This document shows positions 19,844 through 31,624 of a DNA stretch of 64,000 bases, piece after piece. Position 1 is the stretch's first letter. Each line of letters starts with the position of its first letter. This DNA comes from Paraliobacillus ryukyuensis. GTDB lineage: Bacteria; Bacillota; Bacilli; Bacillales; Amphibacillaceae. Location of the stretch: contig NZ_QNRI01000003.1 in assembly GCF_003315295.1 (NCBI RefSeq), positions 233,004-297,003 of the forward strand. Reading direction: 5' to 3'. A program made the translations under genes and the position numbers. The notes beneath the pieces are model-generated. The model was given only the letters and a program-made list of their open reading frames with translations. It did no database searches and was not told the origin of the DNA.

Positions 19844-19976
19844 TTATACAACACCTCCCTGAGGAATTTATCTAATTTTTATCATAAAAAGACAGTCTAA
19901 CACATTATACGGAACAATGCTATCTTCTGTCAACAGCCAACCCTAAAAGAGACAACAATAAAATAGATACATATAT

Positions 19977-20000
19977 TATACTATCATATGTTATAGTATA
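19977..20000. promoter_or_regulatory. Inverted repeat upstream of small membrane gene
   Basis: TATACTAT (19977-19984) and ATAGTATA (19993-20000) are 8-bp arms around CATATGTT. It lies 36 bases before the TTG start at 20037 and may overlap a promoter, so it could be an operator. Confidence 0.4.
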
Positions 20001-20036
20001 GTAAATTACTGAAATTATACATAGGGGTGAACCGTT

Positions 20037-20291
20037 TTGTCATTAAAAAAAATCTTTTATCTCTTTGGTTTCATTTATCTAGGATCTTGGCTATTTCATT
20101 TTCTAACCCATCTAGGCTACTATGACTCAAAATACTTACTTACAGGTGCTTCATTTGTTGTGGTATCTACCCTGTTATTTTTTGGCGTTGTCTATTTATT
20201 TTATAAAAAAGACTCTAGTAACAAGATTGTACATGGATTATTGGTGTTGACGAGTTTAGCTTCTATCGTTACAGCTGTTGTTCTTGCATAG
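20037..20291 (+). CDS. Small membrane protein next to oriC, unknown function
   Basis: An 84-residue hydrophobic protein with three predicted membrane segments (IFYLFGFIYLGSWLFHFL, LTGASFVVVSTLLFFGVVYLF, IVHGLLVLTSLASIVTAVVLA) and a short charged loop FYKKDSSNKIV. It starts at TTG, 7 bases after a strong AGGGGTGA. A terminator (20356-20382) follows and an inverted repeat precedes it, so it looks like a complete transcription unit. I do not recognise the family. It sits between rpmH and the DnaA boxes of oriC, a place usually free of genes. Confidence 0.6.
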   Translation: MSLKKIFYLFGFIYLGSWLFHFLTHLGYYDSKYLLTGASFVVVSTLLFFGVVYLFYKKDSSNKIVHGLLVLTSLASIVTAVVLA

Positions 20292-20355
20292 ACGAAATTT
20301 TCTTTATCATTCAATATTGACATTTATTTTTATCCAATGAATCACTTCTACATAA

Positions 20356-20382
20356 TTGAGCCTTTTGGGCTCTTTTTTTTTC
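20356..20382 (+). terminator. Terminator after the oriC-side membrane gene
   Basis: GAGCC (20358-20362), loop TTTT, GGGCTC (20367-20372), then a run of eight T. It supports transcription of 20037-20291 as its own unit and shields the oriC boxes downstream. Confidence 0.8.
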
Positions 20383-20542
20383 TTCTCATCCATTTTTCCT
20401 TCTACACTTTCTTCTCTATCTATAAAAATCATTTCGTAATTGTTTTTTGCGACTTCGATTTTATACACATTCATTTTTTCATTGAATGCTTCTCTCCTTC
20501 TCTATTATTTGATTTCATTCGCCTAAACACGTGCTTTTTCTC

Positions 20543-20882
20543 TTATCCACAACCCTTGTGCAACATTTTTTTCGTTATTTAATCAATCCACAACAATTAT
20601 CTACAAATTACACACAAAATCTAGTGTTGTGGATAAAAAATATCTACAAGGTGTAGGTTGTGTGGATAACTGTCGAAATACCCTTGCTTTATCCGCATTT
20701 ATTTGATATCATATTTATGTTTTTACATGTGAAAAAAAGTAGTCGGAAAACAAAGTATCCACAGTCTGTGGATAACGTGTGGACATTTGTTCACACGGTT
20801 GTTTATTCATTTATACACAATGTTGTGGGTAATTTTCATAACTTGTTTATACCCTCGTCCTTGTGCATAATAACTATCCACA
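20543..20882. other. oriC: oriC, upstream DnaA-box cluster
   Basis: A gene-free stretch upstream of dnaA with many DnaA boxes in both orientations. Perfect TTATCCACA or its complement lies at 20543, 20628, 20661 and 20767. One-mismatch copies are at 20597 (TTATCTACA), 20689 (TTATCCGCA), 20755 (GTATCCACA), 20811 (TTATACACA), 20824 (TGTGGGTAA), 20862 (TGTGCATAA) and 20874 (CTATCCACA). Weaker copies are at 20584, 20640 and 20778. This corresponds to the upstream half of the bipartite Bacillus oriC and probably also to dnaA autoregulation. Confidence 0.95.
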
Positions 20883-21027
20883 AGGTTGTTATTATCGTTA
20901 CCTTTCGATCTCTTACTAAAATGAGCAGATTGCGAGAGGTTTTTTATTTCTATAATTACGAACGAATGAACTTTATCCTCGCTAATTCATTCAAGCTATG
21001 TTGTGGCTAGAAAGGGGTGAATCACAT

Positions 21028-22377
21028 ATGGAAAACATCGAAGAACTTTGGACAAGTACACTAACTAAAATTAAAGAGAAAGTAAGTAAACCTAGTTATG
21101 ACACATGGCTTAAAAACACAAGCGCAGAAAGTATTACAGAAGACACATTAATTGTATCGGCTCCAAATGAATTTGCCAGAGATTGGCTGGAAAGTAGATA
21201 CACACAGTTGATTTCTGATGCTTTATTTGAGGTAACCGGCGCAAAATTACAAACTAAATTTGTGATTCCAGAAACCGAAAACCCATTAGAAGAGAATCCA
21301 CCCACAAAAAAGATACCGGCAATAAAACCGACGGACACAAATGGATCAACAAAAACAATGTTGAATGATAAATATACATTTAATACATTTGTTATTGGTT
21401 CCGGTAACCGGTTTGCACATGCGGCCTCATTAGCAGTTGCTGAAGCCCCTGCAAAGGCTTATAATCCGTTGTTCATTTATGGTGGGGTTGGACTCGGAAA
21501 GACCCATTTAATGCATGCGATTGGCCATTATGTGTTGGATCACAATCCTGCTGCTAAAGTTGTTTATTTGACTTCTGAAAAATTCACAAATGAATTTATT
21601 AATTCGATTCGTGATAATACAGCAGAGAATTTCCGTAACAAGTATCGAAGTATCGATGTCTTACTGATTGATGATATTCAATTCTTAGCTGGAAAAGAAC
21701 AAACGCAAGAAGAATTTTTTCACACATTTAATACATTGCATGAAGAAAGCAAACAAATTATTATTTCAAGTGATCGACCGCCTAAAGAAATACCCACCTT
21801 AGAAGATCGCTTGCGTTCTAGATTCGAGTGGGGATTAATTACTGACATAACCCCTCCTGATTTAGAAACACGGATTGCGATTTTACGTAAAAAAGCAAAA
21901 GCGGAAGGCTTAGATATTCCGAACGAAGTTATGCTTTATATTGCCAATCAAATTGACACCAATATACGGGAGCTTGAGGGTGCACTTATTCGTGTCGTTG
22001 CTTACTCCTCTTTAATAAACAAAGATATTGATGCTTCTCTAGCAGCTGAGGCATTAAAAGATATTATTCCTAATTCACGACCTAAAGTGATTACAATTGC
22101 CTCAATCCAAGAAGTGATTGCGGAGAAATACAATATTAAACTCGAAGAATTTGCTGCCAAAAAACGTACTAAATCGGTAGCTTTTCCACGCCAAATTGCT
22201 ATGTATTTATCTAGAGAATTAACCGATTATTCCTTACCCAAAATTGGAGAAGAATTTGGCGGCAGAGATCATACAACCGTAATCCATGCACATGAGAAAA
22301 TTTCTAAAATGCTCACTCAAGATGAATTACTTACACAAGATATTGATGAGATTAAAGAAAAATTGAAATCAGTGTAA
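21028..22377 (+). CDS. dnaA: Chromosomal replication initiator DnaA
   Basis: AAA+ ATPase that binds DnaA boxes, opens oriC and recruits the helicase. The 449-residue product has domain I (residues about 1-80), a short linker, and domain III with Walker [11 protein letters not shown] (about 152-161) and Walker [11 protein letters not shown] (211-220). Domain IV has the signature [15 protein letters not shown]. The frame is open to 20998, but AAAGGGGTGA precedes the ATG at 21028, giving the usual N-terminus MENIEELW. DnaA boxes lie on both sides of the gene. Confidence 0.98.
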   Translation: MENIEELWTSTLTKIKEKVSKPSYDTWLKNTSAESITEDTLIVSAPNEFARDWLESRYTQLISDALFEVTGAKLQTKFVIPETENPLEENPPTKKIPAIKPTDTNGSTKTMLNDKYTFNTFVIGSGNRFAHAASLAVAEAPAKAYNPLFIYGGVGLGKTHLMHAIGHYVLDHNPAAKVVYLTSEKFTNEFINSIRDNTAENFRNKYRSIDVLLIDDIQFLAGKEQTQEEFFHTFNTLHEESKQIIISSDRPPKEIPTLEDRLRSRFEWGLITDITPPDLETRIAILRKKAKAEGLDIPNEVMLYIANQIDTNIRELEGALIRVVAYSSLINKDIDASLAAEALKDIIPNSRPKVITIASIQEVIAEKYNIKLEEFAAKKRTKSVAFPRQIAMYLSRELTDYSLPKIGEEFGGRDHTTVIHAHEKISKMLTQDELLTQDIDEIKEKLKSV

Positions 22378-22441
22378 GCATATTTTTTTGCAATTATGTC
22401 TTAATCGAAATTAAAAATATTGTAAGCACGGTTGGTACACA

Positions 22442-22561
22442 TGTGTATAACGTGGATAAAGGGTGCAGGTTTGTCAACACGTTATGCACATGTGTATAAG
22501 TGGGGCTCTGTGTCTTTCACTTCACTTATCCACATAATCACAGGCCCTATTACTATTACTA
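22442..22561. other. oriC: oriC, dnaA-dnaN half with DnaA-trio-like repeats
   Basis: The 239-bp gap between dnaA and dnaN holds DnaA boxes at 22442 (TGTGTATAA), 22451 (CGTGGATAA), 22482 (TTATGCACA), 22491 (TGTGTATAA) and a perfect TTATCCACA at 22526-22534. Twelve bases after the last box, following GGCCC, comes CTATTACTATTACTA (22547-22561). Read on the complement it is five 3'-GAT/AAT-5' triplets, the DnaA-trio pattern. AT-rich DNA suited to unwinding follows (22562-22600). Confidence 0.9.
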
Positions 22562-22616
22562 CGAATTTTATTAAAAATAATTAATATATATTACTTCCTT
22601 TAGGAGGATTTTATTT

Positions 22617-23759
22617 ATGCGTTTTATTATTCAACGTGATCAATTAATGGAGAGTATCCAACATGTGATGCGCGCTATTTCAGCTCGAGTTACCATTCCA
22701 ATTCTTTCTGGAATTAAAATTGAAGCTACAACAGCTGGCATTAAATTAACTGGTAGTGATTCAGATATCTCAATTGAATCCTTTATACCCAAAGAAGAAG
22801 ATGGCATAGTACATGTCGAGGAAATCGAAGCAGGTAGTGTAGTAGTTCAAGCAAAATATTTTCCTGATATTATCCGTAAACTACCGTTAAAAACGGTTGA
22901 AATTATGACAGATGAAAATGATCAAGTAACCATTCGGTCTGGTGGAGCAGAATTTCATTTAAATGGACAAGATACCGTAGAGTATCCACAATTACCAGTA
23001 TTACACACAGAAAATAGTTTCGAAATTAAAAGTGATGTGTTAAAAGATTTAATCAAGCAAACTGTCTTTGCTGTATCCACAGTAGAAACAAGACCCATAT
23101 TAACTGGTGTTAATATGAAACTGGAAGATGATTTTTTACATTTCGTTGCTACAGATAGTCACCGTCTTGCATCAAGAAAATTACCAATGGAAGCGACTAG
23201 TGACCAAATTAACTTCACAAGTGTTGTTATACCCGGAAAGAGTTTAAGTGAATTAAACAAAATCCTAGAAGACTCTGAAGAAAAAATATCGATTAGTGTT
23301 ACTGAGAATCAAATTCTTTTCCAAACCAATCATCTGTATTTTCTATCACGATTATTAGATGGGAATTATCCAGAAACATCCAGATTAATTCCTGATCAAA
23401 GTAAAACGATTGTGTATGCGAAAACAAAAGAATTGTTACAAGCGATTGATCGTGCTTCTTTATTAGCAAAAGAAAATCGAAACAATGTGGTGAAATTGCA
23501 AACAAAAGAAAATAATCAATTAGAAATAACAAGTAACACACCTGAAGTTGGTGAAGTAGTTGAAGGATTATCCACTGTTGGAAAAGAAGGAGAAGATTTA
23601 AAAATCTCTTTTAGTGCTAAATACATGATTGATGCTTTACGAATTATTGAAGAAGAGCAAGTAAAAATTGAATTCACAGGCGCTATGCGACCATTTATTA
23701 TTCGCCCGATGGACAATAATTATATTTTACAGTTAATCTTACCGGTTCGAACGTATTAA
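22617..23759 (+). CDS. dnaN: DNA polymerase III beta subunit (sliding clamp)
   Basis: Ring-shaped processivity clamp. The 380-residue product begins MRFIIQRDQLMESIQHVMRAI and has three clamp domains, with ISARVTIPILSGIKIE early, VDNPST-like second domain (AVSTVETRPILTGVNMKL near residues 150-167) and the C-terminal end IRPMDNNYILQLILPVRTY. TAGGAGGA precedes the ATG. It follows dnaA across the second half of oriC, and a strong terminator separates it from rlbA. Confidence 0.98.
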   Translation: MRFIIQRDQLMESIQHVMRAISARVTIPILSGIKIEATTAGIKLTGSDSDISIESFIPKEEDGIVHVEEIEAGSVVVQAKYFPDIIRKLPLKTVEIMTDENDQVTIRSGGAEFHLNGQDTVEYPQLPVLHTENSFEIKSDVLKDLIKQTVFAVSTVETRPILTGVNMKLEDDFLHFVATDSHRLASRKLPMEATSDQINFTSVVIPGKSLSELNKILEDSEEKISISVTENQILFQTNHLYFLSRLLDGNYPETSRLIPDQSKTIVYAKTKELLQAIDRASLLAKENRNNVVKLQTKENNQLEITSNTPEVGEVVEGLSTVGKEGEDLKISFSAKYMIDALRIIEEEQVKIEFTGAMRPFIIRPMDNNYILQLILPVRTY

Positions 23760-23776
23760 GTCATTTATGCCCCTAG

Positions 23777-23810
23777 GAAAAAGGAGTTGTCGTAAAACAA
23801 CTCCTTTTTT
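23777..23810 (+). terminator. Terminator of dnaA-dnaN
   Basis: Arms AAAAAGGAGTTGT (23778-23790) and ACAACTCCTTTTT (23797-23809), a perfect 13-bp stem with a T-run, 18 bases after dnaN. Confidence 0.93.
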
Positions 23811-23980
23811 CAACCTAACACCCAACATATCCACAAGGATTATTCTCGAAGCTTTTACTTCTTATAAAATTTTTAGTAAAATAAAAGAAAGTCATCCTAA
23901 TGAACGGTTTGCTTACCAAAAAAATATATTTCCAGTTATAGTTGGATAAGTAACTATTAGCTTTAGTCAGGAGGAATTAC

Positions 23981-24208
23981 GTGAATAAAGAAACCATTTT
24001 TATACAATCAGATTATATTCAACTTGGGCAATTGCTCAAACTTGCGAATATCGTAGAAAGCGGTGGAATGGTTAAACCTTTTTTAGCGGACTGTGATGTT
24101 TTTATTAACGGAGAACAAGATCAACGCCGAGGTAGAAAATTATATACAGGCGATGTGGTTGAAATTCCAGAAGTCGGCATATTTGAAATTGCGCAAGAAA
24201 CAAAGTAA
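23981..24208 (+). CDS. rlbA: S4-domain RNA-binding protein (YaaA/RlbA)
   Basis: A small S4-domain protein of 75 residues; the family is linked to ribosome assembly. The S4 core reads DYIQLGQLLKLANIVESGGMVKPFL and then VFINGEQDQRRGRKLYTGDVVEI. It starts at GTG behind CAGGAGGAA. It lies between dnaN and recF, the fixed position of yaaA in Bacillaceae, with recF starting 27 bases later. Confidence 0.95.
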   Translation: MNKETIFIQSDYIQLGQLLKLANIVESGGMVKPFLADCDVFINGEQDQRRGRKLYTGDVVEIPEVGIFEIAQETK

Positions 24209-24235
24209 TTACTGTGATCGGTTAGAAAGGGATTA

Positions 24236-25354
24236 ATGATGCATATTCAGAAATTATCGCTTACGAATTATCGCAATTATCAAGATTTATCTGTCTCGTT
24301 TGACGATAAAGTAAATGTAATTATTGGTGAAAACGCCCAAGGGAAGACAAATTTAATGGAAGCCATCTATGTATTAGCTTTCTCCAAATCGTATCGCACG
24401 CCTCGTGACAAAGAACTTATCCAATGGAACGAAAACTATGCTAAAATAGAAGGGAAGCTCTATAAACGTAAACAAAGCTTTCCATTAGAAATCCAATTCT
24501 CCAATAAAGGAAAAAAGGCAAAGTTAAATCATTTAGAGCAACGACGTTTAAGCGATTATATTGGAGCTTTAAATGTCGTCATGTTTGCCCCTGAGGATTT
24601 AAATTTAGTAAAAGGAAGTCCTCAGGTAAGAAGACGTTTTATCGATATGGAAATTGGCCAAATCCAACCCATTTATATTTATCATTTAGGTCAATATCAA
24701 AAAATATTAAAACAACGTAATCATCTTTTAAAAGATTTACAACGACGAAAAACAACCGATCGAACGATGCTAGAAGTATTAACCGAGCAACTTGTTGAAC
24801 ATGCTAGTTTCATTGTGGAAAAGCGCTTTTTATTTCTAGATCTCTTACGACAGTGGGCACGTCCCATTCATCATGGCATCAGCAGAGATAAAGAAACCTT
24901 GGAAATTCGTTATTCAGCAACAGCTGAGGTATCAGATACGGAAGATAAGGAGAAAATAAAAGATAAGTATCACAATAGTTTTCGGGAAATCATAGAAAAA
25001 GAAGTTGATCGAGGGAGCACATTGATCGGTCCGCATCGTGATGATCTTACGTTTTATGTTAACAATAAAGATGTCCAAATTTATGGTTCACAAGGACAAC
25101 AACGTACAACAGCCTTATCGTTGAAATTAGCTGAAATTGAGTTGATTCATAGTGAAGTAAATGAGTACCCCGTCCTTTTATTAGATGACGTCTTAAGTGA
25201 ACTAGACCATTATCGTCAATCTCATTTATTACATACGATCCAAGGTAAGGTACAAACCTTTGTTTCAACAACAAGTATTAGTGATATTCAGCATGATACC
25301 ATTCGTCAGGCTGAGCTTTTTCATGTAGATAATGGTTCTATCATTCAGTCTTGA
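24236..25354 (+). CDS. recF: DNA replication and repair protein RecF
   Basis: SMC/ABC-type ATPase that helps load RecA at gapped DNA. The 372-residue product has Walker [15 protein letters not shown] (about residues 31-44), the signature-like [21 protein letters not shown] and Walker [14 protein letters not shown] near residue 320. Two adjacent ATG codons (24236, 24239) are possible starts behind GAAAGGG. It lies in the rlbA-recF-remB-gyrB-gyrA group. Confidence 0.97.
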   Translation: MMHIQKLSLTNYRNYQDLSVSFDDKVNVIIGENAQGKTNLMEAIYVLAFSKSYRTPRDKELIQWNENYAKIEGKLYKRKQSFPLEIQFSNKGKKAKLNHLEQRRLSDYIGALNVVMFAPEDLNLVKGSPQVRRRFIDMEIGQIQPIYIYHLGQYQKILKQRNHLLKDLQRRKTTDRTMLEVLTEQLVEHASFIVEKRFLFLDLLRQWARPIHHGISRDKETLEIRYSATAEVSDTEDKEKIKDKYHNSFREIIEKEVDRGSTLIGPHRDDLTFYVNNKDVQIYGSQGQQRTTALSLKLAEIELIHSEVNEYPVLLLDDVLSELDHYRQSHLLHTIQGKVQTFVSTTSISDIQHDTIRQAELFHVDNGSIIQS

Positions 25355-25392
25355 AATTTTATTAACCAACTGTATTATGAGGGGGATAAAGA

Positions 25393-25686
25393 TTGTTTAT
25401 TCATATTGGAGGAGACAATGTTATTCGTTCGGAAGAAGTCGTTAGTATTATTGATTATGCTTTTGTATCTTCATCAACCATTAATGATGAGATGATAGCC
25501 AACCAACGTCAAGCTAATAATGTATTAGATCTCCATCAAGAAGAAACGAAATCTGTTGTTATTACAACTGATAGAATCTATTATAGCCCCTTAGCTGTTT
25601 TGACGTTAAAAAAACGTGCAAATATGATCGCTACGATTAGTAAACTAGATGACTATAGTAGTGAAGAAACGTTTGAAGATACGTAA
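25393..25686 (+). CDS. remB: Extracellular matrix regulator RemB (YaaB, DUF370)
   Basis: Small DUF370 protein; its relative RemA is a DNA-binding activator of matrix genes in B. subtilis. The 97-residue product starts MFIHIGGDNVIRSEEVVSIID and has KSVVITTDRIYYSPLAVLTLKKRAN. It starts at TTG with GGGGG upstream. It lies between recF and gyrB as in B. subtilis. The extra C-terminal acidic tail (SSEETFEDT) is not part of the core domain. Confidence 0.93.
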   Translation: MFIHIGGDNVIRSEEVVSIIDYAFVSSSTINDEMIANQRQANNVLDLHQEETKSVVITTDRIYYSPLAVLTLKKRANMIATISKLDDYSSEETFEDT

Positions 25687-25779
25687 GTAAATAAGCAACG
25701 CTATGATCATGCATAAATGAATCCAAAGAATGAAAATCAAGAAAATAAACGATAGGTTTATTTTCAGATAGAAGTGTAG

Positions 25780-27714
<1,935 letters not shown>

Positions 27715-27843
27715 AATGAGAATTTGATAGTGGAGGTTTGACCTCTGCTAATCATTCTCCAAATTCTTAGCGTCTGAGAAAGATAAAGCAATAGATGATG
27801 AAAGCATGGAAGCAATGTCCTCAGTAGGATAGGAGGTAGTCAT

Positions 27844-30333
27844 ATGGTGGATAATCAACGTCCACAGGTACAAGAAGTAAATATAGGAAAAGAAATGCGT
27901 ACGTCATTTTTAGACTACGCAATGAGTGTAATTGTTTCACGAGCATTACCAGATGTTAGAGATGGTATGAAGCCGGTACATCGTCGTATCCTTTATGCTA
28001 TGAATGATTTGGGCATGCACGCAGATAAAGCATACAAAAAATCGGCTCGTATTGTCGGTGATGTAATTGGTAAGTATCACCCACACGGTGATTCTGCTGT
28101 TTATGAAGCGATGGTAAGAATGGCGCAAGATTTCAGCTATCGTTATATGCTTGTTGATGGGCACGGAAACTTTGGTTCAGTAGACGGTGACCCAGCAGCA
28201 GCCATGCGTTATACCGAAGCTCGTATGTCCAAGATATCAATGGAAATACTTCGTGATATTAATAAAGATACCATTGATTATATGGATAATTATGATGGTT
28301 CAGAACGCGAACCAAGCGTGTTACCATCACGTTTTCCAAATTTATTGGTAAATGGTGCATCTGGTATTGCTGTTGGTATGGCAACGAATATCCCCCCGCA
28401 TCAATTAGGTGAGACTATTGATGCGGTATTAGCCGTAAGTAAAGATCCTGATATTTCGATTGAAGAATTAATGGAAAATTACGTACATGGCCCTGACTTT
28501 CCAACTGGGGGTATGATTTTAGGACGAAGTGGTATAAGAAAAGCTTACGAAACAGGAAAAGGTTCGATTACCATTCGAGCAAAAGCGGAAATTGAAGAAA
28601 AAGCAAATGGAAAATCGACTATTATTGTTTCAGAATTACCTTATCAAGTGAATAAAGCCAAGTTAATTGAAAAAATCGCTGAGCTTGCCCGAGATAAGAA
28701 GATTGAGGGAATTACTGACTTAAGAGATGAATCAGACCGTAACGGTATGCGTATGGTAATTGAATTAAGACGTGACGTAAATCCAAACGTCTTATTGAAT
28801 AACTTGTATAAATTGACTGCCTTACAAACATCTTTTGGTATTAATATGCTTGCTCTAGTAGATGGTCAACCGAAAGTACTTAATTTAAAACAAGCACTAT
28901 CTCACTATTTAGAGCACCAAAAAGAAATTATTAAACGCCGTACGGAATATGAGTTACGTAAAGCAGAAGCGCGCGCGCATATTTTAGAAGGGCTTCGTAT
29001 TGCCCTTGATCATATCGATGAAATTATAACGCTTATCCGTGAATCAGCCACAGCAGATATTGCACGAAATGGTTTAATGGAAAACTATGAGTTATCAGAA
29101 AAACAAGCTCAAGCCATTTTAGATATGCGTTTGCAACGTCTAACTGGTCTAGAACGCGATAAGATTGAAGAGGAATATCAAGAACTTATTAAATTAATTG
29201 CAGAGTTAAAAGCAATTTTAGCGGATGATGAAAAATTACTTGAGATTATTCGTGAAGAGCTGCTGCAAATCAAAGAAAAGTTTAACGATACTCGTCGAAC
29301 AGAGATTGTTGTTGGTGGTACAGACTTCTTTGAAGATGAAGATTTAATTCCAGAAGAGAATATTGTTATCACCTTAACGCATCAAGGATATATTAAACGA
29401 TTGCCTTCTTCGACGTATCGTACCCAACGCCGAGGTGGTCGAGGCATTCAAGGAATGGATACCAATGAAGATGACTTTGTTGAACATCTCGTGTCCACTT
29501 CTACCCATGATACGGTACTATTTTTCAGTAATAAAGGGAAAGTCTATCGTGCCAAAGGTTATGAAGTTCCTGAGTTTGGCCGAACAGCAAAGGGTATACC
29601 GATTATTAATTTATTAGAGATTGATAAAGATGAATGGATCAATGCTGTGATTACAGTACATGAATTTGAGGAAGATTGGTACTTATTCTTTACCACAAAA
29701 GATGGTGTCTCTAAACGAACCTCACTTTCTCAATTTGCTAATATCCGAAAAGGCGGTTTAATCGCGCTCAATCTAAGAGAAGATGATGAACTAATATCTG
29801 TTCGTCTAACGGATGGAACGAAGCATATCATGATCGGTACGAAGAAAGGTTCTTTAATTCGGTTTGAAGAGGAACAAATTCGCTCGATGGGGAGAACCGC
29901 AGCTGGTGTGAAAGGAATCTCTTTACGTGAAGATGATGAGGTTGTTTCAATGGAAATAATCGATGATGGTGTGCACGTCTTGAATGTAACGGAAAATGGT
30001 TATGGTAAGCAAACTCCAGCAACAGAATACCGAATTACTAATCGTGGTGGTAAAGGGATTTCGACATGTAATATAACTGATAAAACAGGTAATGTTGTCG
30101 CAGTTAAAGCAGTCACTGGTGAAGAAGATGTGATGATTATTACCGAAGCAGGTGTCTTAATACGAATGCCTGTGGAAGGAATTTCAGTTACGGGAAGAAA
30201 TACGCAAGGTGTACGACTCATTCGCTTGCAAGAAAATGAAAAAGTAGCCACTGTAGCTAGAATTGAAACCGAGCAAGAAGAAGAAATATTAGAAGCAGAG
30301 CAACTTGAAGAAACCGATCAACCAGAAGAATAG
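27844..30333 (+). CDS. gyrA: DNA gyrase subunit A
   Basis: Breakage-rejoining subunit of gyrase. The 829-residue product has the winged-helix domain with the catalytic tyrosine in [10 protein letters not shown] (about residue 123) and the quinolone-resistance region [20 protein letters not shown] coiled-coil tower follows, then the C-terminal beta-pinwheel with the GyrA box RRGGRGIQG. An acidic tail ([20 protein letters not shown]) closes the protein. TAGGAGG precedes the ATG. A terminator follows. Confidence 0.98.
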   Translation: MVDNQRPQVQEVNIGKEMRTSFLDYAMSVIVSRALPDVRDGMKPVHRRILYAMNDLGMHADKAYKKSARIVGDVIGKYHPHGDSAVYEAMVRMAQDFSYRYMLVDGHGNFGSVDGDPAAAMRYTEARMSKISMEILRDINKDTIDYMDNYDGSEREPSVLPSRFPNLLVNGASGIAVGMATNIPPHQLGETIDAVLAVSKDPDISIEELMENYVHGPDFPTGGMILGRSGIRKAYETGKGSITIRAKAEIEEKANGKSTIIVSELPYQVNKAKLIEKIAELARDKKIEGITDLRDESDRNGMRMVIELRRDVNPNVLLNNLYKLTALQTSFGINMLALVDGQPKVLNLKQALSHYLEHQKEIIKRRTEYELRKAEARAHILEGLRIALDHIDEIITLIRESATADIARNGLMENYELSEKQAQAILDMRLQRLTGLERDKIEEEYQELIKLIAELKAILADDEKLLEIIREELLQIKEKFNDTRRTEIVVGGTDFFEDEDLIPEENIVITLTHQGYIKRLPSSTYRTQRRGGRGIQGMDTNEDDFVEHLVSTSTHDTVLFFSNKGKVYRAKGYEVPEFGRTAKGIPIINLLEIDKDEWINAVITVHEFEEDWYLFFTTKDGVSKRTSLSQFANIRKGGLIALNLREDDELISVRLTDGTKHIMIGTKKGSLIRFEEEQIRSMGRTAAGVKGISLREDDEVVSMEIIDDGVHVLNVTENGYGKQTPATEYRITNRGGKGISTCNITDKTGNVVAVKAVTGEEDVMIITEAGVLIRMPVEGISVTGRNTQGVRLIRLQENEKVATVARIETEQEEEILEAEQLEETDQPEE

Positions 30334-30347
30334 ATAACAGCAGACAA

Positions 30348-30390
30348 ACGAATGGTTCCTTACGTAATGAAAGGAACCATTCTTATTACT
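30348..30390 (+). terminator. Terminator after gyrA
   Basis: Perfect 12-bp stem GAATGGTTCCTT (30350-30361) with AAGGAACCATTC (30371-30382). The T-run is short (TTATT), so termination may be partial. Confidence 0.75.
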
Positions 30391-30448
30391 AAAAATGACT
30401 GATGTTTGATTAAGCTATAATGCATCGATAGAAAGGTAGTGATACGAA

Positions 30449-31534
30449 GTGGAAGTTCATCCTACACAGCTTATTCCTCAATGTATAATAGTTGATGATG
30501 TAATGGGTAGAACAAATCGAGCGATTATACAAAAAGATACCGTGCTCAATGAATTACATATTGAATTTTTGCAGAAATTTTTCGTTGACAAAGTGGAAGT
30601 AGCTGAAAAATTAGCTACTGGCGAACCATATCACCCGAAGGTAAGACAAGACTATAATGGTAAGCAAGCTAACACCAGTCGTGTAGAGTCATTATCCTTA
30701 TGGGATCATTATGAAGAAACTGTTTCAAATTATAAGCATATGTTTCAACGTTGGCAAAGTGGTTCACCTGTTGACATGCAGGAGGTTCGAACATTAATTG
30801 TTCCTTTATTGGAGCGAATTGATGAATTTGGTCTTGCTTTGTTAGCTTTATATAAGCATGTTGATCAAGAAGACTACTTCTACCATCATAGTGTAGCAAC
30901 AAGTATTCTATCGACGATGTTAGCAAAAAAAATGGGTATAAAAAAAGAATGGCTTCAGATAGGAATTGCCGCATTCCTTGCAGAAAGCGGCATGGCAAAA
31001 GTTCACCCTTCTATTATTTATAAAGAAGGTATGTTAACAGAAGCAGATTTTAACGAAATTAAGAAACATCCAACTTACTCTTATCGTTATATTGAAAAGA
31101 CTCCTTCCTTATCACATGGTGCAAAATTAGCTATCCTACAACATCATGAACGATTAGACGGGACTGGATATCCGTTAGGGGTAAAAGATGATAAAATTCA
31201 TAAGTATGCTAAAATAATTGCCATATGTGACACCTATCATGCGATGACTTCTGTACGAGATTATCGTAAGCGATTATCTCCATTTGCTACATTGGAACAA
31301 ATGGAACAAGATAAGTTTCAAAAGTTTGATCAACAAATATTGAAAAAATTCATTCGGTCCATGGCTGCCCTACCTCTAGGCACAAAAGTAAGGCTTTCTA
31401 ATCAAGCTATTGGTGAAATTGTTCATATCGAACTAACCGCTCCAACACGGCCGATTATTCGTATGGAAACGAGTAACGAACTGTTATCATTAAAAATAAC
31501 CAAAGATATATCTATTGAAGACGTGCTGTCTTAA
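30449..31534 (+). CDS. HD-GYP domain protein with degenerate HD dyad
   Basis: A 361-residue protein with an HD-GYP domain; intact members hydrolyse cyclic di-GMP. The first histidine (HH, residues 146-147), KHP (206-208), the HHERLDGTGYP motif (232-242) and the ICDTYHAMTS aspartate (261) are present. At the HD position the usual LLHDIGK reads FLAESGM (about 176-182), so both metal-binding residues are replaced. It may be a binding or signalling protein without hydrolase activity. It starts at GTG with GAAAGG 12 bases upstream. It sits directly after gyrA, a site where B. subtilis has an rRNA operon. Confidence 0.85.
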   Translation: MEVHPTQLIPQCIIVDDVMGRTNRAIIQKDTVLNELHIEFLQKFFVDKVEVAEKLATGEPYHPKVRQDYNGKQANTSRVESLSLWDHYEETVSNYKHMFQRWQSGSPVDMQEVRTLIVPLLERIDEFGLALLALYKHVDQEDYFYHHSVATSILSTMLAKKMGIKKEWLQIGIAAFLAESGMAKVHPSIIYKEGMLTEADFNEIKKHPTYSYRYIEKTPSLSHGAKLAILQHHERLDGTGYPLGVKDDKIHKYAKIIAICDTYHAMTSVRDYRKRLSPFATLEQMEQDKFQKFDQQILKKFIRSMAALPLGTKVRLSNQAIGEIVHIELTAPTRPIIRMETSNELLSLKITKDISIEDVLS

Positions 31535-31548
31535 CAAATCAACAGCAT

Positions 31549-31609
31549 AATCAAAATACGTTGTTCACTTTGTATAGCAGAGAAGATCGTATTTTGACTA
31601 TGTTTTTTT
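31549..31609 (+). terminator. Terminator between HD-GYP gene and yaaC
   Basis: TCAAAATACG (31551-31560) pairs with CGTATTTTGA (31588-31597), with a T-run TTTTTTTT from about 31601. It lies between two convergent genes. Confidence 0.75.
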
Positions 31610-31624
31610 TATGTTCATTTCTTA

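Noticed and set aside
20337..20582. 81-codon plus-strand frame in the origin region
   Set aside because: No ribosome binding site; composition is Phe/Ser-rich noise of AT-rich DNA, and it covers a terminator and DnaA boxes.
20660..21010. 116-codon plus-strand frame upstream of dnaA
   Set aside because: Runs through the DnaA-box cluster, has no ribosome site and no family pattern.
23767..23949. 60-codon frame after dnaN
   Set aside because: It contains the dnaN terminator stem and has no similarity to a protein family.
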